Assembly (NCBI RefSeq): GCF_031755915.1
Contig: NC_083380.1
Coordinates: 11,160,001 to 11,224,000 of the forward strand
DNA: 64,000 nucleotides
Direction: 5' to 3'
DNA from: Ziziphus jujuba
Taxonomy: Eukaryota > Streptophyta > Magnoliopsida > Rosales > Rhamnaceae
Each line of letters begins with the position of its first letter. The first letter of the stretch is position 1. The notes under the pieces are model-generated. The model did not search any database. It saw nothing but the letters and a program-made list of their open reading frames with translations, and had not been told where the DNA came from. Below are positions 11,457 to 29,736 of the stretch, in pieces. A program made the position numbers and the translations under genes.

Positions 11457-11770
11457 TATAAATGCCATCTTGATCTCCTAAGCAAAAATACACGAAAATT
11501 TTTTACAAAAATACACAAAAAGATGTTATGTAAGTTCAAGTTCTTCAAAATGCATAGAATAAGTAGCATAAGATTCAAGTTCTTTAGAATGCATAGAATT
11601 GGATATATAAGTTTGAAGTTCTTAAGTTCAAATTTCTTTCATTCATTAAAACTGCTCAAGATAGTCATTTCCCACATAAAAATGGGTAGCATGGGAAAAA
11701 TCGAGACGGAAAGGATGCTTTCAGCGATGAAAGCATCATGGAGCTCGTCCTCCTTCATGGCATAGAGGTA
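11457..11770 (+). pseudogene. Decayed copy of the promoter and first exon of the 7.7-kb small gene
   Basis: A CTATAAAT box at 11457-11464, an ATG at 11523, and a segment at about 11669-11700 (CATAAAAATGGGTAGCATGG) align with 7741-7772 of the small gene (CATGAAAATGGGTGGTACGG). The Trp codon TGG is TAG here, so the aligned frame is broken. A donor-like GAG|GTAAAT at about 11766-11771 follows, in the position of the first intron. About 11530-11645 holds three copies of a 37-45-bp unit (TTCAAGTTCTT..AATGCATAGAAT) that the other copy lacks. A short open frame across the region (80 codons) is probably not coding. Confidence 0.4.
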
Positions 11771-13411
11771 AATTTTTCTAACTTTGAAATCATTTTGATG
11801 ATCAAGTGATCAATTTTATTTTTTTAAAAGGTAAAAGTGACCAATTTTATTATGTATGGAAATAAATCTGGATTCTTTGTTCGATTTTGATGAAGCAAAG
11901 TCTGAGACAATTTTTTCAATTTTTAAACCACTATAATCTAGTTTTACTGTCTTAAGAAGATTATATCATGTTTGATGTAATTGTTCTTTAAAATTATGCT
12001 TGCATGTACTAATTGCTTTTACAGTTTTTATAACAATGAAAACTACACAAAAAATCTCCAAAAATGTTATGAAATCCTCCTCCGTGATTTCATCAGATTT
12101 GGTAGAATATTTTTAAAGTTTTTCTCTCAAACAAGCGAATGGATTAATTTCTTTCTTGGATTGGATTTTTGCCTTTTGTGTTGAGATTGCTACATGGGCT
12201 TTGGGCTTTCTTCACCTATTGTCTGTAGCTTAAACCTGAAGAGGGCTTGATCTAAATTACATCATCAGTCAATGGACCAGCCGTCCAACCAAAATTTCTT
12301 TTTTCTTGTTTTGTTTTTTTATTTTTAATGTATATAGGTAATCCTTTATTGTTATTTTTTAAAACTTTTAAGCAATGTACAATATATGTATATATATATA
12401 TATATATATATAAAAAATTTCCCCCTCTTTAAGGATTAAAGATCAAACACAAACTATGATCTCACCAAGTAATTTGGGCTCATGACATCATATCATGATT
12501 AATAGATTCAAATCTTCTGTCTCACTAGAATGTATTACTCAAAAAATGGCTGAAGCTAACCAAATTTTTTGGTCGGAGTGTAGCATCTTCCCCTTTGCCC
12601 AAGTCCCTCTTAACTCTTCCTACCGAAAGCCTAGAAGAGCTGATGGTCATATAAAGCAAGCTTAATTGTTAGGTAGATTTGGAATTTTCATAAATTTAGC
12701 AAGCAATTTTGTGGTTTGGGGAGTTTCTGTGATATTGTTGGAGAGGATATAATTTTTTAGTGTCTCAATTGATGGGTTGGTAGGTGAATCCCATGCATGC
12801 CATCTCTAGTTATAAAAACGATAGGGGGAAAAAAGAGAGAGAGCAATTATAGGACATAGCTAGGGCCTAGAGGGGTAAACAAGTCTTATAGCAATTTTTT
12901 TGAGATAACATGGCATTGAGTGATTGGCAGAAAAGATATGAGGACAACCAAATCATACACAGACAATTCCATTATTGGGTCCAAGGACGGACGACTTGGC
13001 GTCTAGGAAAAACAGTGAAAAGTATGAAATAGCTTGTCGTTTTTGTCATCATTACCTATATCGTAGCTCATCTTCTTAGGATTTTGTCCTAATTTATATA
13101 TATATATATATATATATATTCAATAACTTTTTTACACATGCTGCATATACTTATTTATTTTCTCCCTACAAAAATAAATAAATACAATAAACCTATAGTA
13201 AAACCAAAAAAAAAAAAAAAAAAATCATTATTTAGAAAGGATGTTATAAATTAATTAGATTATGAATAAACATTAATGTTGTATTTTCTATTTTTTTTTT
13301 GGGTTTTTTTGTTTTTTTCAGTGCCCTCCCATCCCCACCAACCCAGCTGCCTGGAGGAAATCTCTGGAACTTGTGAGAGAATTGCACAAGAAAGGATTAG
13401 CTCAGTGATCA
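11771..13411. other. Intergenic region downstream of TAR2-like gene
   Basis: AT-rich, with (AT)n at about 12386-12412 and 13096-13120 and a poly-A run at about 13207-13225. The part next to 13411 is the TAR2 3' UTR. No gene recognised. Confidence 0.5.
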
Positions 13412-18026
<4,615 letters not shown>

Positions 18027-19107
18027 CTCTCAAGAACAGCAAAAAGAGATAGAAAGAAAACAGAGGAAAACTGAGAGCAGTGTTTAAGGAGTAAACTACC
18101 ACTTTGAAGGCTTTACTTAGTGAATGCGAAAAGATGAAGAACCAAACTGGGAATTTATAGCAAAACCCAGAAGATGAAAACAAAAAATTTTGATTGCCAA
18201 ATGGATGTTGAAAAGTAAATGCATGCAAGAACAGGTTTGGTACGGAGTGATTTGAATCTTCCAAGTGACGTGTTATGGAGCATAAATCGATGAAAACGTT
18301 TCCTGACTGAAAGAAACCAGATTTTTTGGAAGACTTTAAAGATGGTTTGGCAAATTTGGAAGGACGCTGAAAAAACCCAAAAAATAAAAAAATAAAAAAA
18401 ATTGAATGGTTGAAAATTCTCTGCTTTTTTTCTCTGGGATTCTAGAGCCTCTCTGTGCATGTAGGTGCAGGGGTTATAGTGTTCTGAAATCCAGCCCCTT
18501 TAACTCTGATAACATAGAACGTTTTTATTAACAATAAAAATGTTTCATTATTTCATTTATTTTTTCGGATAGATATTGGAAACAAAAAAAAATGGGATAA
18601 TAGTAGATTTAGTAGAAATAAGTACTTTTTTGAAATATCAAATACCACCACCACCATGTTATTTCATAAAAACTCTTTTTTTTTCTTTTTCTTTTTTTTT
18701 TTGTGAGATTCAGAGAAAATACTAAAGATTCATCCTAATAGTGCAATATTGCATTGCCATTTGACTGTAAAATAGCTAACAAAAAAATAAATAAATAAAC
18801 CCAAGAAAAGAAAAAGAAAAAGAAAAGAACTATTTTTTGACGAGACTGAGGAGGAGAGGCTAATTTTGCTTGAAGTGGGTTTGTTTGTAGCATCCTCGGA
18901 GACACATCCGACAGGAGATTTTCTCAGGAATCAAGAAATCCCATTACGATTTTTCCGGGAAAATCGCCGTTTTCCGATGCTAGATCTCTAAAACAATACA
19001 GACCCACTAAAAGCGTAGTTAGATTTACTGTTCCATTTTAGCAATAAAACAAATTATGCATATAAAAAGAAAAAAAATTGTAATATATATATATATGGGA
19101 GTCCGAG

Positions 19108-19143
<36 letters not shown>

Positions 19144-22100
19144 GCCCCGGCTGTGTGCTCTGTCTGCAAAATTTTCTTTTTTCATTTTGCTTTTTTTTTC
19201 CTCTGAATTTTCAGCTTTTTTTTTTTTTTCCTTGATATTAAACTTTTTTGATTTTCTACTTTTCAGACTTTTTTTTTGGAAAAAAAAAAATTAATAATTC
19301 TTTATTGTTTTTGAGTTGTGAACAAACTGAGTTTTGATTTGGACTTAAGAGATAGTGATGGTTAGAGACTGGGAGATTTCCATGATTTTTTATGACTTCA
19401 TGTTGTGCAGTTGTGTTTTAGTTTTAGGGGCTTCCACTGAAAAGTCGTTTGGTGCTTTCTTCTAAAATTTTTTTTTTCTTTTTTATAGTATTTTTCTTTC
19501 TTTAATTGCTTATTATAATTGTTTGACATTCGTTCCTTTTAAATATTGTTTATAGCTCATTTGCTATTTAATCAACTTATGCCATATCATTCATATATAT
19601 ATTAAAAAAAAATTGCTTTAATTCACCATTTATTAAAGTTCTTAACATGGGTATCGTTTGGCCATATAAAACTAAAATATGAGAAAGGAAAATTATTTAT
19701 GTATCCGTGGGACTTTGAGCCAAGGAATCTATACAACACTCCCCAATAGACTAACATTTGCATGAATCAACTTTCTGTTTCACCATCCATTTGGCAATTC
19801 CAAAATTTCTGTAGGTTTTTAGGTAAATCTCCAATGGATGCGTCAGTTAAGATCTCAATTTCAATGATAGAAAGCTGTCAAAATGCCAAATGGTGTTCCA
19901 TACCCTGTTTCTTCAATACTCTGTTTTTCCTTGACATGTAAATGTTTCTAATTCCCTTTTAGGGAGTTTTCTCGTTGAACACACTACTCTATAACGGTTA
20001 TTAGTTACATAGTAAACTCAATTATTTATAACTTTGTAAAACATTAAAAGAAAAGCAAGTGTCCTACAAAATACTTACCGTTGATATTAATTGTTTTATT
20101 GCACCATATTATGTGAATAACAGTTATATATATTATTTGTATAACGGTTACATATATGTTTTTATTTTGAAAATGAATTTGATTCTAAACACTTATTCAA
20201 TGATAATTGAGCAAAAAAAGCTGAAAAAAATTATTTGGATATACATTGCTTACAATTTAACATTTGAGGGTAAAGCTACTATGCTTCCCATAGATTCATG
20301 GATACTTTGACCAAAATAACCAAAAAAAGAAAGGGAACATAAAATTGCAATTAAAAATTATGGGAGAAAAAGCTTGGCTCCAAGAACAAGTCCATGTTCT
20401 TCGAACGATATTGAGCCGAGCATGCACCAGACCTAATTTATCCACTTCACATGTTATTATCAACAATTAAATGTTTAATAAAACATGATTGGATCATGAT
20501 GCAATTAGTCATAGTTAGTCAATACTTGGTCATGTTTACAAAGTACAAATGAGAACATGCTCCGAATTCAGCCAACCATTTGGTACCAGCTACTTTGGTG
20601 ACAATGTCTCAATATTATATGATTCTAAAAGATAAATACATTCAATTAGGTTTTGGAAGTTTGCTTTGATCGACAAAGGAAGTCTCAATTCAACACATGA
20701 CAGAGTTAGGTTTGGGATTGGACAAAACCAGTCCATGTTGTTAATAGCACAAGAATTGACTCTCCCCCAAAATAAAATAAAATAAATTGCCAGAAGGGTT
20801 TTGACTCGGTGGGAGTAATATGTTTTGTACGTTTTATCATTAATAAAGTTTTCATGGATTTGCTTAGATATTTAATCTGAAAATATTAAAACAATATGAT
20901 ATTTAGTTTTTTGTTTTTCACAAACTATATGAAAGGAAAAAACACACAAATTCCTATAGTTCAAAAAGCCTGGACCTCTGGTTGATTTAGGGTCCACAAA
21001 ATCTGCACTATGATAAAGAAAACTTTAGCCCTAGGGGACCATTATTTAATGATATTGAGAGCTCAGTCATGGTAATCTCTTCCGGAGGATTTGAAAACAA
21101 ACCCTTTTTCCAAAATCACATGGTCATAGGGCTCAGCCTACTGCATTCAAGGACATGTCGTTTTCTGTCCCTGAAAAAATAAAAAAATAAAAATAAATAA
21201 AAATAAATAAAAAAATTAAAAAAAAAAAGAAGAAAGAAAAATAAAAAGTGGTCCTATATCTAGGAATGAAAAAATTCTCCATTTTTGTGAAGTTTTGAAC
21301 CCCACTAGTACATTGGCCTTTCTCAAATTTCTGAAAATTTTCCTTTAGCTTTGTTTTTCCTTTTGGGGAGGAGAGGTGTATTGACCATTGAGGCTAAAGG
21401 AGTAGGGACAGGTCTCGTTCAAGTTGCTGCACCAATGACAATGGCAGTTTTTTTAATCTGATAAGGTCCCTACTGGGTAACTGACACTTGTCATATATGA
21501 CATGGACATGAAATCTTGTTTCAATCTTGACTTGAATTGAAATCGGGCATGTTAATATGCAGGATTGCTATTGTTATTGTGCTAAGTTGTTTATAATAAA
21601 TGTAAGCCAATAAAATAGTTGTTCACTAACTTGTTTATCAAATGATAATAAATATAAATAAAACGATGGCATTTTGTCGTATCATTTGGTAAAAATTTTT
21701 GCATCATTAACATCATTATATTAATTAGATCTCTATCCACATACTCTTGTTGAAAATGATATTGAAATTTGGACACAACGCCCAAAATATTTTCTTCTAG
21801 GGCCAAAACCAATCTTGGTTGTGAACTCTAAGCATCTCCTTATTATATTCTTTACCAAAACGTTTCTGTTACATCTGAAAGGTGCTCCAGACTGAACTTG
21901 GTTGTTATGGTGAAGCAATTTTAAGTCCAACTTCTTGTTTTCTTTGACGACTCATGGGTATTTAGACTCTCATAATGGTGATTATGAATGAATAATATTG
22001 GATTTATAGTTAACAAGGTTCATGGTACCTCCAGACCATATTCATTTTGGTAAAGAGAAGGACAAAGAAATTTGACAACTTGCTTTTCTGATTTATAATC

Positions 22101-22436
22101 ATAATTGAGTCTTCTAAGGAAACATGCCCCACTTCTTTCTTTTCGCAAATTTGAAGTGAATTATACTCTGGTCAAATTGCACTTAATGCTTTTCTATTTC
22201 CACTCATATATGATTGTGAATTTGGTAGCCACGAAATAGCTTAAGTTCCCATATCCTAGTAAAAACAATATTGATCAGAATTTACATTCATATGCAACCT
22301 ATACATATATGAAAATACAATTACAGTTTCCAATTTACAAAGCAACCGCTAAAAATGGGGTAAAAGGGATATGGATATAGATATAGAAGAATACCATATA
22401 CAAAAGCATTGAAGGCAAGCATCAAACTTAGTACTC
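18027..22436. other. 4.4-kb intergenic region between TAR2-like and FLOE-like genes
   Basis: The left part is TAR2 5' UTR and promoter. It contains a long poly-A run at about 19108-19140 preceded by (AT)n, AT-rich repeats, and AAAT-rich DNA at about 21175-21245. The part close to 22436 is the FLOE 3' UTR. Open frames on both strands do not resemble known proteins. Confidence 0.5.
18150..18165 (-). promoter_or_regulatory. TATA box of TAR2-like gene
   Basis: On the minus strand GCTATAAATTCCC lies about 130 bp upstream of the ATG at 18026, a normal plant TATA-to-start distance. Confidence 0.5.
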
Positions 22437-25203
22437 TTAGGACCGAAATTCTCCATTGTTCATCAGCTTATCCAGCACTACATTAAGATCCACTGACTGT
22501 CCTTTCTCAGTCATTTTCCTAACTGTTGCTCTCACCGTGTCCCTCCTGAATCCCATTGCTACAACATTGTCAATAATATCCTCAACCGGTATCCTGCTTC
22601 CAGTTCCACTGGAGCTAGTTGCACTCTCCACATCAGAAGCCATCGGCAGTGCACGCGGTAATATCTGGGCAGTTGGCAGTTGAGAGAAGTTGCTTCCACC
22701 AGATGGGACGGAAGAATATGGTAGAAGTTGTGAAGGCTTCATTCTTGAACTGCCATAGTGGGACTGGGAAGGTAATTCAGAGTAAGAATAACCATCATGC
22801 AAATTCGAATATCCACTTGGTTGCTTTCGATGGTAGTCTGAAGATGGACCCATGGAAGATTGATCGTGAATCCTGTGGATCGATCCCAAATTATTTTGTC
22901 TGCTAGGAGGAGCCAAGCCAGGTACATTGGAGGTTCCCTGGATGCTTGATGAGTAGCTTTGAGATGGCATTGGCATGTAAGGCATTTCTCCCAAGCTGTG
23001 AGGCATTGAATGTTGGGCTTGTGGATCAACAATGTTGGCTGGTGGAAGCGGTTCAGGCAACTGCTGCAATTGTGGTGCCGCTGAAATCTGCTGCACTGGT
23101 TGATATGGTTGATGAGATTGATGAGGCGTTGGTGGTGGTGGCTGTGATTGCTGAATTGGAGGCATAGGGTATTGTCGACGATGTGTGGACTCTGGATTAC
23201 GCACAGGTTGTGAACAGTTAGATTCCAACTGTGAATGGTCCTGAGGTAATTGAGAAGGATACTGTGCTACTGTTGGTGTTGGAAGCAGATTCTGGTGAGA
23301 CGGGATTGGGAGAACATTAGTATGAGGAGAAGGAAACTGCTGTACAGAAGGAACGGGAGTAGGATTTAATTGGTGGCTTTGCTGTGGCACAGATGATGTA
23401 ACAACTTGAGATAAACTAGTCTTAACATTGCTGTTCTTGTTTTCTGATTGCTCATGACCTTTTAACATCTGCAAATTCGCAATTTGTAACTTAACCTCTG
23501 ATATTTCTTGTTTATCTCTCAAATCCAGAACACCACATTGAACCTGTAAATTTTTTTCCACAGAAGATGAGTAAGCGTGTCAAAAGAGTTCCTATAATCA
23601 TCAAATTTCCCTGTTCTCAAACAATGATAAGATTCACTATTTTCCTTTTTCTTCTGGAAAGATATTAGCCGTCCACAATTTTGAAATTATCAAGGAACTC
23701 CACAAGTGAGATCTGATTAAGACAGATATCTATGACTGTCACTTTCAATGGTCATGGTATTATTTTCATCATAACAAAAATACAAAATTAGCATATCGTA
23801 CCAAATGAAACTGAGTAAATATATCAATGCTCTGAGACAAATCACAAATTGGCGAACATGTACCATATTTTTCCAGACAAATTTAGAGAGACATAAAGTG
23901 AGTTAAAGCCATTAGATTATAATTGATGCTATCCTGGCAATCTGTAAAACTAACACAAATATTAAAAGGTTGGCTCAGAATTAAAAACCAGATTTAAGTC
24001 CATTTATGCGAGGTTCCCTACACTTAGGATTCTTCATGGACAGATGATTGTGTTCAGTCTTTTGAACTTTTTTTATCAATTGTTTCCTAATACTTTAAAG
24101 TGGAATTTATTCTTAGTATATCAGTACAATAAGAGCAAAATGAAACTCCGTTAAAATGCAAACTATTTTCGGTTCTCTTTATTATGAAGGAGATAATTAA
24201 AAAACTATAGCAACTATGGAGGAACTGAAATGAAGAAATATACCTCTCTCAGAATATTCTCTAGCTCCCTCACTTTTCCTTCAGTCCTCCCGTATTGATA
24301 CTTGGTGGAATCCTTCAAGTCTTCGACAGAATGCTCTATCTGTCGTGTTTTACTCTCAACTTGGCACAAGCGCATGCTTAAACCCTCCACAGCATGTAGC
24401 ATGGTCTCAGTGTGGTCCTTAATTTTGCATTCAATCATAGAAATTAACGCTGAATCACCAAATGTTCCAATGCTCTTGCCACTAGCTTTCACAGGATCAA
24501 TCTGAGAGTCACAAGGAAGCATTAACAACTAAAACTGTGCAAGCATCAATACACCAACATAAGTCAAGAAACTGAACTTGGTTCAGGGAGTCTCTTCTGC
24601 TAGCTAAATCCAGATTAAAAAACCAGCTCTCTAATTCAAATTACATTTTTTTTTTTAAGTAATAATAATCAAAAAACAAAACCCATATACCCATTTATGC
24701 AAAATTCAAGGATTTGATACAAATTCACCAAAGCACATAAACACGTTCATCAAATTGGTTATACATAATTTATTAGAAACTATGCAAATTCTAGAGTTTT
24801 CTTTGTTTTGATATTGAATTTTATTTAGGAATTTATAACTCAGGGTCTAGAATCGGGATTGGATGGAATTAATCACCTACAATCAATATTCAGCTTCCCC
24901 AACTATAGTTCCAAAATCTAAATCCAGCCATACTAAAATCAGCAAGAATGAATTTTTATTCAACAAAATAGAAAATTTCGCCAAAAAAAAATAAATAAAT
25001 AAATAAAAAAAACCAATCTAAGAAATAAAGCACAAAGTGAAAGTGGAAGTAAGCGAGTGGGACGAAACCTCAGGTCTTATTGGGTAGAAACGGAAGGTGG
25101 AATCCAAATCATCTTCATGAGGGTATGAGAGTTCGGAGAAATCGTTGGAGTAGGATCGAGAAAGTTCCATGATCTGCTTATCCATGAAATCAGAGGATTT
25201 CAT
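22437..25203 (-). CDS. FLOE: FLOE-family DUF1421 protein (prion-like, seed water sensing)
   Basis: Plant-specific protein with DUF1421. Arabidopsis FLOE1 forms water-dependent condensates in the embryo and tunes germination; FLOE2 and FLOE3 are paralogues. Exons: 25203-25069 (45 codons), 24501-24244 (86), 23543-22437 (368 plus stop); 499 aa, phase 0 throughout. The N-terminus (MKSSDFMDKQIMELSRSYSN) and the Asp/Ser/Glu-rich region to about residue 45 fit the FLOE DS-rich part. Residues about 55-165 are heptad-rich coiled coil, the nucleation region. About 165-430 is low-complexity Gln/Pro/Ser/Tyr-rich, with QSQPPPPTPHQSHQPYQP. The C-terminal 45-50 residues (VEDIIDNVVAMGFRRDTVRA) are the UBA-like DUF1421 end. 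Which FLOE paralogue this is cannot be told. It lies 1.2 kb downstream of, and on the same strand as, the raffinose synthase gene. Confidence 0.88.
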
Positions 25204-26188
25204 GTCGTGTAGGTGTCGGTGTGGGAGGGAGAATAATATTTTCCTACTGGATTTTCTGGTCTGATTTTCCTAGAATCCAAACGGAAAGAGAATATTTATA
25301 GCGAGAGAGAGACGATTAAATCATCGGAAATGTGAACTTTTGCAATTGAACCGCAGAGGGAGTTTTTTTGGCTCTTCTTCTGCCTTCCCTCAACCGCCGC
25401 ACACTCCACGGTCTCTCTCACACACACACTGGATCCGATGCTGACCAAAATTACACGTGTTTGCTGCATGTGTTAGTATCATGAAAATTCCGTGATATTA
25501 TCGGCTATTTAACTGCACACACATTCCAACTAAACCCTCTTAGCAAATAAATACAAATAAAACAAATTTCATTTGCTTAGGAAAAAATTATACTATGACG
25601 ATTAGTTAACATGAAAAACATGTTTTGGTTTAAATTTTTTTTTTTTCCAAATTAATTTTGAAGCAACGAATTATTCTTTTCTCTTCTTTTTTTCCTTTTA
25701 CTTTTTAGGTAAATTGACGGGTTATTCTTTGATTGACTCCTTTTTGAAAACAAAAATGCTTTTATTTACTTATTTCCTTTTTTGAAGGGTCCAGTACACT
25801 TTGGACTTTTAATTTTTTTTTCTTTATTTTATGGATTTTTTTTTTGTTTTTTTATTTTTTTATTTTTTAATGTTAGTTATAATTTATAGTTTGTATTTCA
25901 GCTAATTGAATGGAATTCCCAAAATGTTAGTTTTCTGTGAAAATTTGGCATTAAGGTTATACGATACAAATGAAACATCAAAATGAAGAAAAGAAGTTCA
26001 GTCTTGAATTCTACAAGAACACATTTTTATTTTTTTTTCAAAGAACTCTCCAAATGGAGATTCATCAACTCCATCACCCAAAATTTACATGTGAAAAAGT
26101 TAAATATGAGATTAAAAACAAAAAAAAAAAAAACTTTTTCTTTTCATTTTTTGTCATGGAGGGATACAAAACATTTCCCTTTGTAGTT
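25204..26188. other. Intergenic region: FLOE promoter and raffinose synthase 3' flank
   Basis: Bases 25204-25440 look like FLOE 5' UTR and promoter, with CT-rich tracts and an ACACGTGT core at about 25452-25459. From 25620 to 26150 it is poly-T/A-rich. No gene recognised. Confidence 0.5.
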
Positions 26189-27730
26189 TCAAAACATGTA
26201 CTCAACCATTGATAATGATGAAGAATTAGGCCATGGAACTTGAACTGTGACCATCTTATCCTCATAACCAAATTTAACACCAACCCCATTAATGTTGCAC
26301 TTCACCGGTTCTTCTGAAGCAAACACCTTCATCTCTCCACTTCCCTTAACTCCCATTTTTACCAAATTCTCATCCTCATCAAATTCTAATGACTGAATTG
26401 CACCCCCAGTGTTAAGCATATTCACTAATCCAATTGGAGCAAACTGAACCAATTTCTTGGCCAAGATTGTTACTGGAGAAACAGTGAGCAGCTCAAAAGT
26501 GAAAGGTTCAAGTGAAATCTCTACTTTATCTGTGGATTTCATTAGCTTCAGCTTCTTTTCTTGGAGCATATAGACAGCAAATATGTTTGTTCCTTTGATT
26601 TGAACTGGGTTTTTTCCATTGTTCCATTCAATGTCATTTGGGCTTGCCAAGCCGGTGACCAAGTGTGAGAATCGGGAAGCACTTTTGTTTCTTCTTGAGA
26701 CAGGGCACCAACCTCCTCCTTGGCAATTAAACAGTCCCAAAACTCCTGTATGCTGTTCCATTTGAAAATAACTGGGTTAGAGACTTAGAATCCTCCATAC
26801 AAACTCAGTGTCTCAATTTTGTCACAGAAAACAAAGTTCAGGAATCTTACTTTATTGAGGTTCCAAATCTTGAGCATTGTTTTCCCATCATGCAATGGGT
26901 CTTCAAATAAGCAATCTCTGGTAGGAAGTGCATAGTATTGGCATCTCAAGATAGACCCATCCGGCAAAACAAGGCTCTTGAGCAACTTGAAGTTGTGGTT
27001 TCCGACAGAGTCACTGATATAGATTGGTCCGCCAGAGATAGCCCGGGACGCGGCGTGGAAATCTGCACAAGGGTGAGTAGATTGGAACATGTCCCAATCT
27101 GGATGTATAAAGTTGCCCATCCAGAGGCTGTTATAGGCACAATGCACCATGTGACAACCTTGGAGCCAAAATGTTCCATTTGGGTCACCGGATGGATCCA
27201 CACACCAAAAATCATCTCCTGCATTGGGTTGAAGATATTAGCTCTTTGTATTCGTCAGTTTTGGTGCGTGTTTTTGTGTATTGTGTATAAAAATTAATCA
27301 CAAACATACCAACACGTCCAAGAGCTATTGCCTCTGTTCCAAGGAACATGAAATCATTGCAGTGCTCCATACTAGCAATAACTCCATTCCCTTTGAAATG
27401 TCTCTTTACAGAAGCAGTCAGTGCCTTGTAATAAGCTTTAGCTAGCTCAACTCGACCCCCAAATTCCTCCGAGAGCATCTCAAGCAACTAATAACAGAAA
27501 AAATAACATGCATTAAGCAGAGATTTCTCTGTTAGAATAATTAAGTGCTATCCCCCAACGTACCAAGTTTTAAGGCTTTAACAAAGAATGTACTAGAACT
27601 TCAACTGTAAGTTCTTATATTTGAAATTTTGGGCTGAGAAAACATAGACCCAGCAGAAGTTAAAGGCATAGTGACAAAATGAGACTGGGGCATGATGGAG
27701 TAGATTAGATTTGGGAATCATCAATTTTCT

Positions 27731-27762
<32 letters not shown>

Positions 27763-29736
27763 TGGGTTTAATGGAAGTTATCAAGTTAAGCCAGTGAAAA
27801 CCCTCAGAAACAATATTTTTTCTTGGGAAGCTCCTTGTACTCACCTACAGAAACCAGCAGCGAACTCAAAGGTGGGGACACTTGTACAAGGACACAATAT
27901 TTACTAGCGATTGGGAAACAAATTGCTTTTTAATCCTGCAATAAAGCACCAATTCCATCGCAGTTTTGTACACATTTGGGTTGTCTAAATACCGATTAAA
28001 CAAATTAACTAAGGCCTAAGGGAAAGGGATATGCATCAATTACCCTTAATTAATTTCTTTGTTTGTCATCAGATTATTTACTGTTATACATGTTCCACAT
28101 CATCATATTGAATTTCTTCTTCAAAAGTATTTTGATCTCAAATTCTCCATCTCTGACAAAAACTTTTAGTTTTACCATGTTGTTGGGTTCAACGTGATGA
28201 TGTGATACATGTGTATTTTTCTATTTCTGAAGTCACTTTTTAATTAGCTCATACAAAAAGACACATCTAGACAAAAACATATTAATTATTAAAAAAGAGA
28301 AAGGAAAAGAAAAAGAAGAAGAAGATTTTGATATAGCCTTCTGGAGGAATGTCCAGAAAACTTAAAGCCAAAAGCGGTGCAAGTAAATCCAAAACTCCAA
28401 ACAAGCCATAATACTCTAAAAGTATAAGCAAACGGTTTCTGAAAATGTCATTTTCTAAACATACGTAGACAAAAAGAAAGCTTTTGGAAAAAGAAAAACT
28501 TACGTGTATCACATCAACCTTGACACCATCGATCCCCACCGATTGGAGATGCGAATGAAGACCCTCGTACATCTCATGAACAAGATCCGGCGGAACCAAC
28601 CCGACACCGTTATGGACAATTTTATCCACAGCTAGATCTTCCATAGTTTTCTTCAAACCCTGTGACAGCTTAGGAGTAATGACTTTAGACTCAGGCATAC
28701 CAGGAACATTGGGTCTAATCCCACCCCAGTATCCACAAAGTGCATGCCAAACATAAACATACTTTATACTCTTAAACTCATCTTTCAAGTCTCTAACAAA
28801 GGCACTCATGCCCTTATCAGAGGCATTACTTTTTTTAGGACTTTCATAGTCCTTGAATTTGTGATTCTCTTCAAATTTTATAAGCCTGCAAGGCATTTGT
28901 TCTCCAGCGGCCGTTCGATCGATCCCGTGTTGATTATCAGAAAGTGGATCATCATCGTGACAAATGGATTGCCAACCATCATCAATCAAGACCATCCCTG
29001 GAGGACAACCACCTTCCACAAGGCCTTTAACACCTTCCCAAACACCATGAGGGTGTACCTTAAGATAGAATGCATCCCAAGTACACCAACCAAATTTGTC
29101 TACTATACCTGGTGGGTTTTTCTCTTCAAGAAGCCTGAAAGTCCCCAAATGAAATCTCACCACTCTCATAGCCTCTTTCACAAGCACATAGGGATCATCC
29201 CCAACATGCATGTACAGAGAGCTCCTGAAGCTGGACCCAGAAACAAGTGTGGACCCACTTTCCACGCAAATGTCCACGTTGTCTTCGACCCCATGTTGGA
29301 GTGAAGCTCTGAATGGTCCTTCAATGAGTGGAAGCAAGAGAACGTAAGGGCGTCCCAAGTCATTCTTCTCCAAGATCATCATCTGGGTTTCGTTTTCGAC
29401 ATCATTTCCACTATTTCCAATCCAGTGGGTAGTCCACCAGACTTTGAATCTGAATATGCTCATGAACTTAATGCCCTTGAGCTTGCCGATGGGAATCACG
29501 TGGCGGCTTTTGGGCTCGTCCACATCAAAGCCGACGAAGCTACCGACCAAGTTCTTGGTTTTGTCACAGGAAATGAAAGGTGAAGGAGTGGCTACTATGT
29601 TTGGAGGTACATCGGTGAGAATTGGATGGCCATTGGCGAGAAAGTTTGTTCCTTCTAAGGTTATGGACATGGGTATGTTGGTGTCTAAAGGCCCCATGAT
29701 GTCAAGGGCTGCATTCTTGCTTAAGCTTGGAGCCAT
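26189..29736 (-). CDS. RFS5: Raffinose synthase (galactinol-sucrose galactosyltransferase), RFS5-like
   Basis: GH36-type enzyme that moves galactose from galactinol to sucrose, making raffinose for seed desiccation tolerance, cold response and phloem transport. Exons: 29736-28504, 27487-27310, 27218-26851, 26752-26189; GT-AG, in phase, 780 aa, the normal raffinose synthase length. Stachyose synthases carry an extra segment of about 80 aa that is absent here. Landmarks: SIGKLKxIxFMSIFRFKVWW-type N-domain (IGKLKGIKFMSIFRFKVWWT), FGWCTWDAFYLKVHPHG, GMVLIDDGWQSI, and GIDGVKVDVIH with the likely nucleophile D408. DFWCVDPSGDP and PIYISDSVGNHNF follow, with the likely acid/base D540. The C-terminal beta domain ends in SLSMVEYMF. 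A TATA box lies about 120 bp upstream. Retained intron 1 would end the frame soon after exon 1. Confidence 0.95.

Noticed and set aside
19108..19140. Poly-A run as the tail of a processed pseudogene
   Set aside because: The sequence 5' of it is an (AT)n tract and not coding; more likely simple-sequence expansion.
21591..21930. Two overlapping minus-strand ORFs upstream of the FLOE 3' end
   Set aside because: No recognisable domain, no convincing splice or promoter context; left as non-coding.
22946..23167. Plus-strand ORFs opposite the FLOE exon
   Set aside because: Shadow frames of the Gln/Pro-rich repeat on the coding strand.
28744..29304. 186-codon plus-strand ORF inside raffinose synthase exon 1
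   Set aside because: Antisense shadow of a well-supported exon; no family resemblance.
26189..29736. Stachyose synthase identity
   Set aside because: The 780-aa length and absence of the extra segment of about 80 residues favour raffinose synthase.
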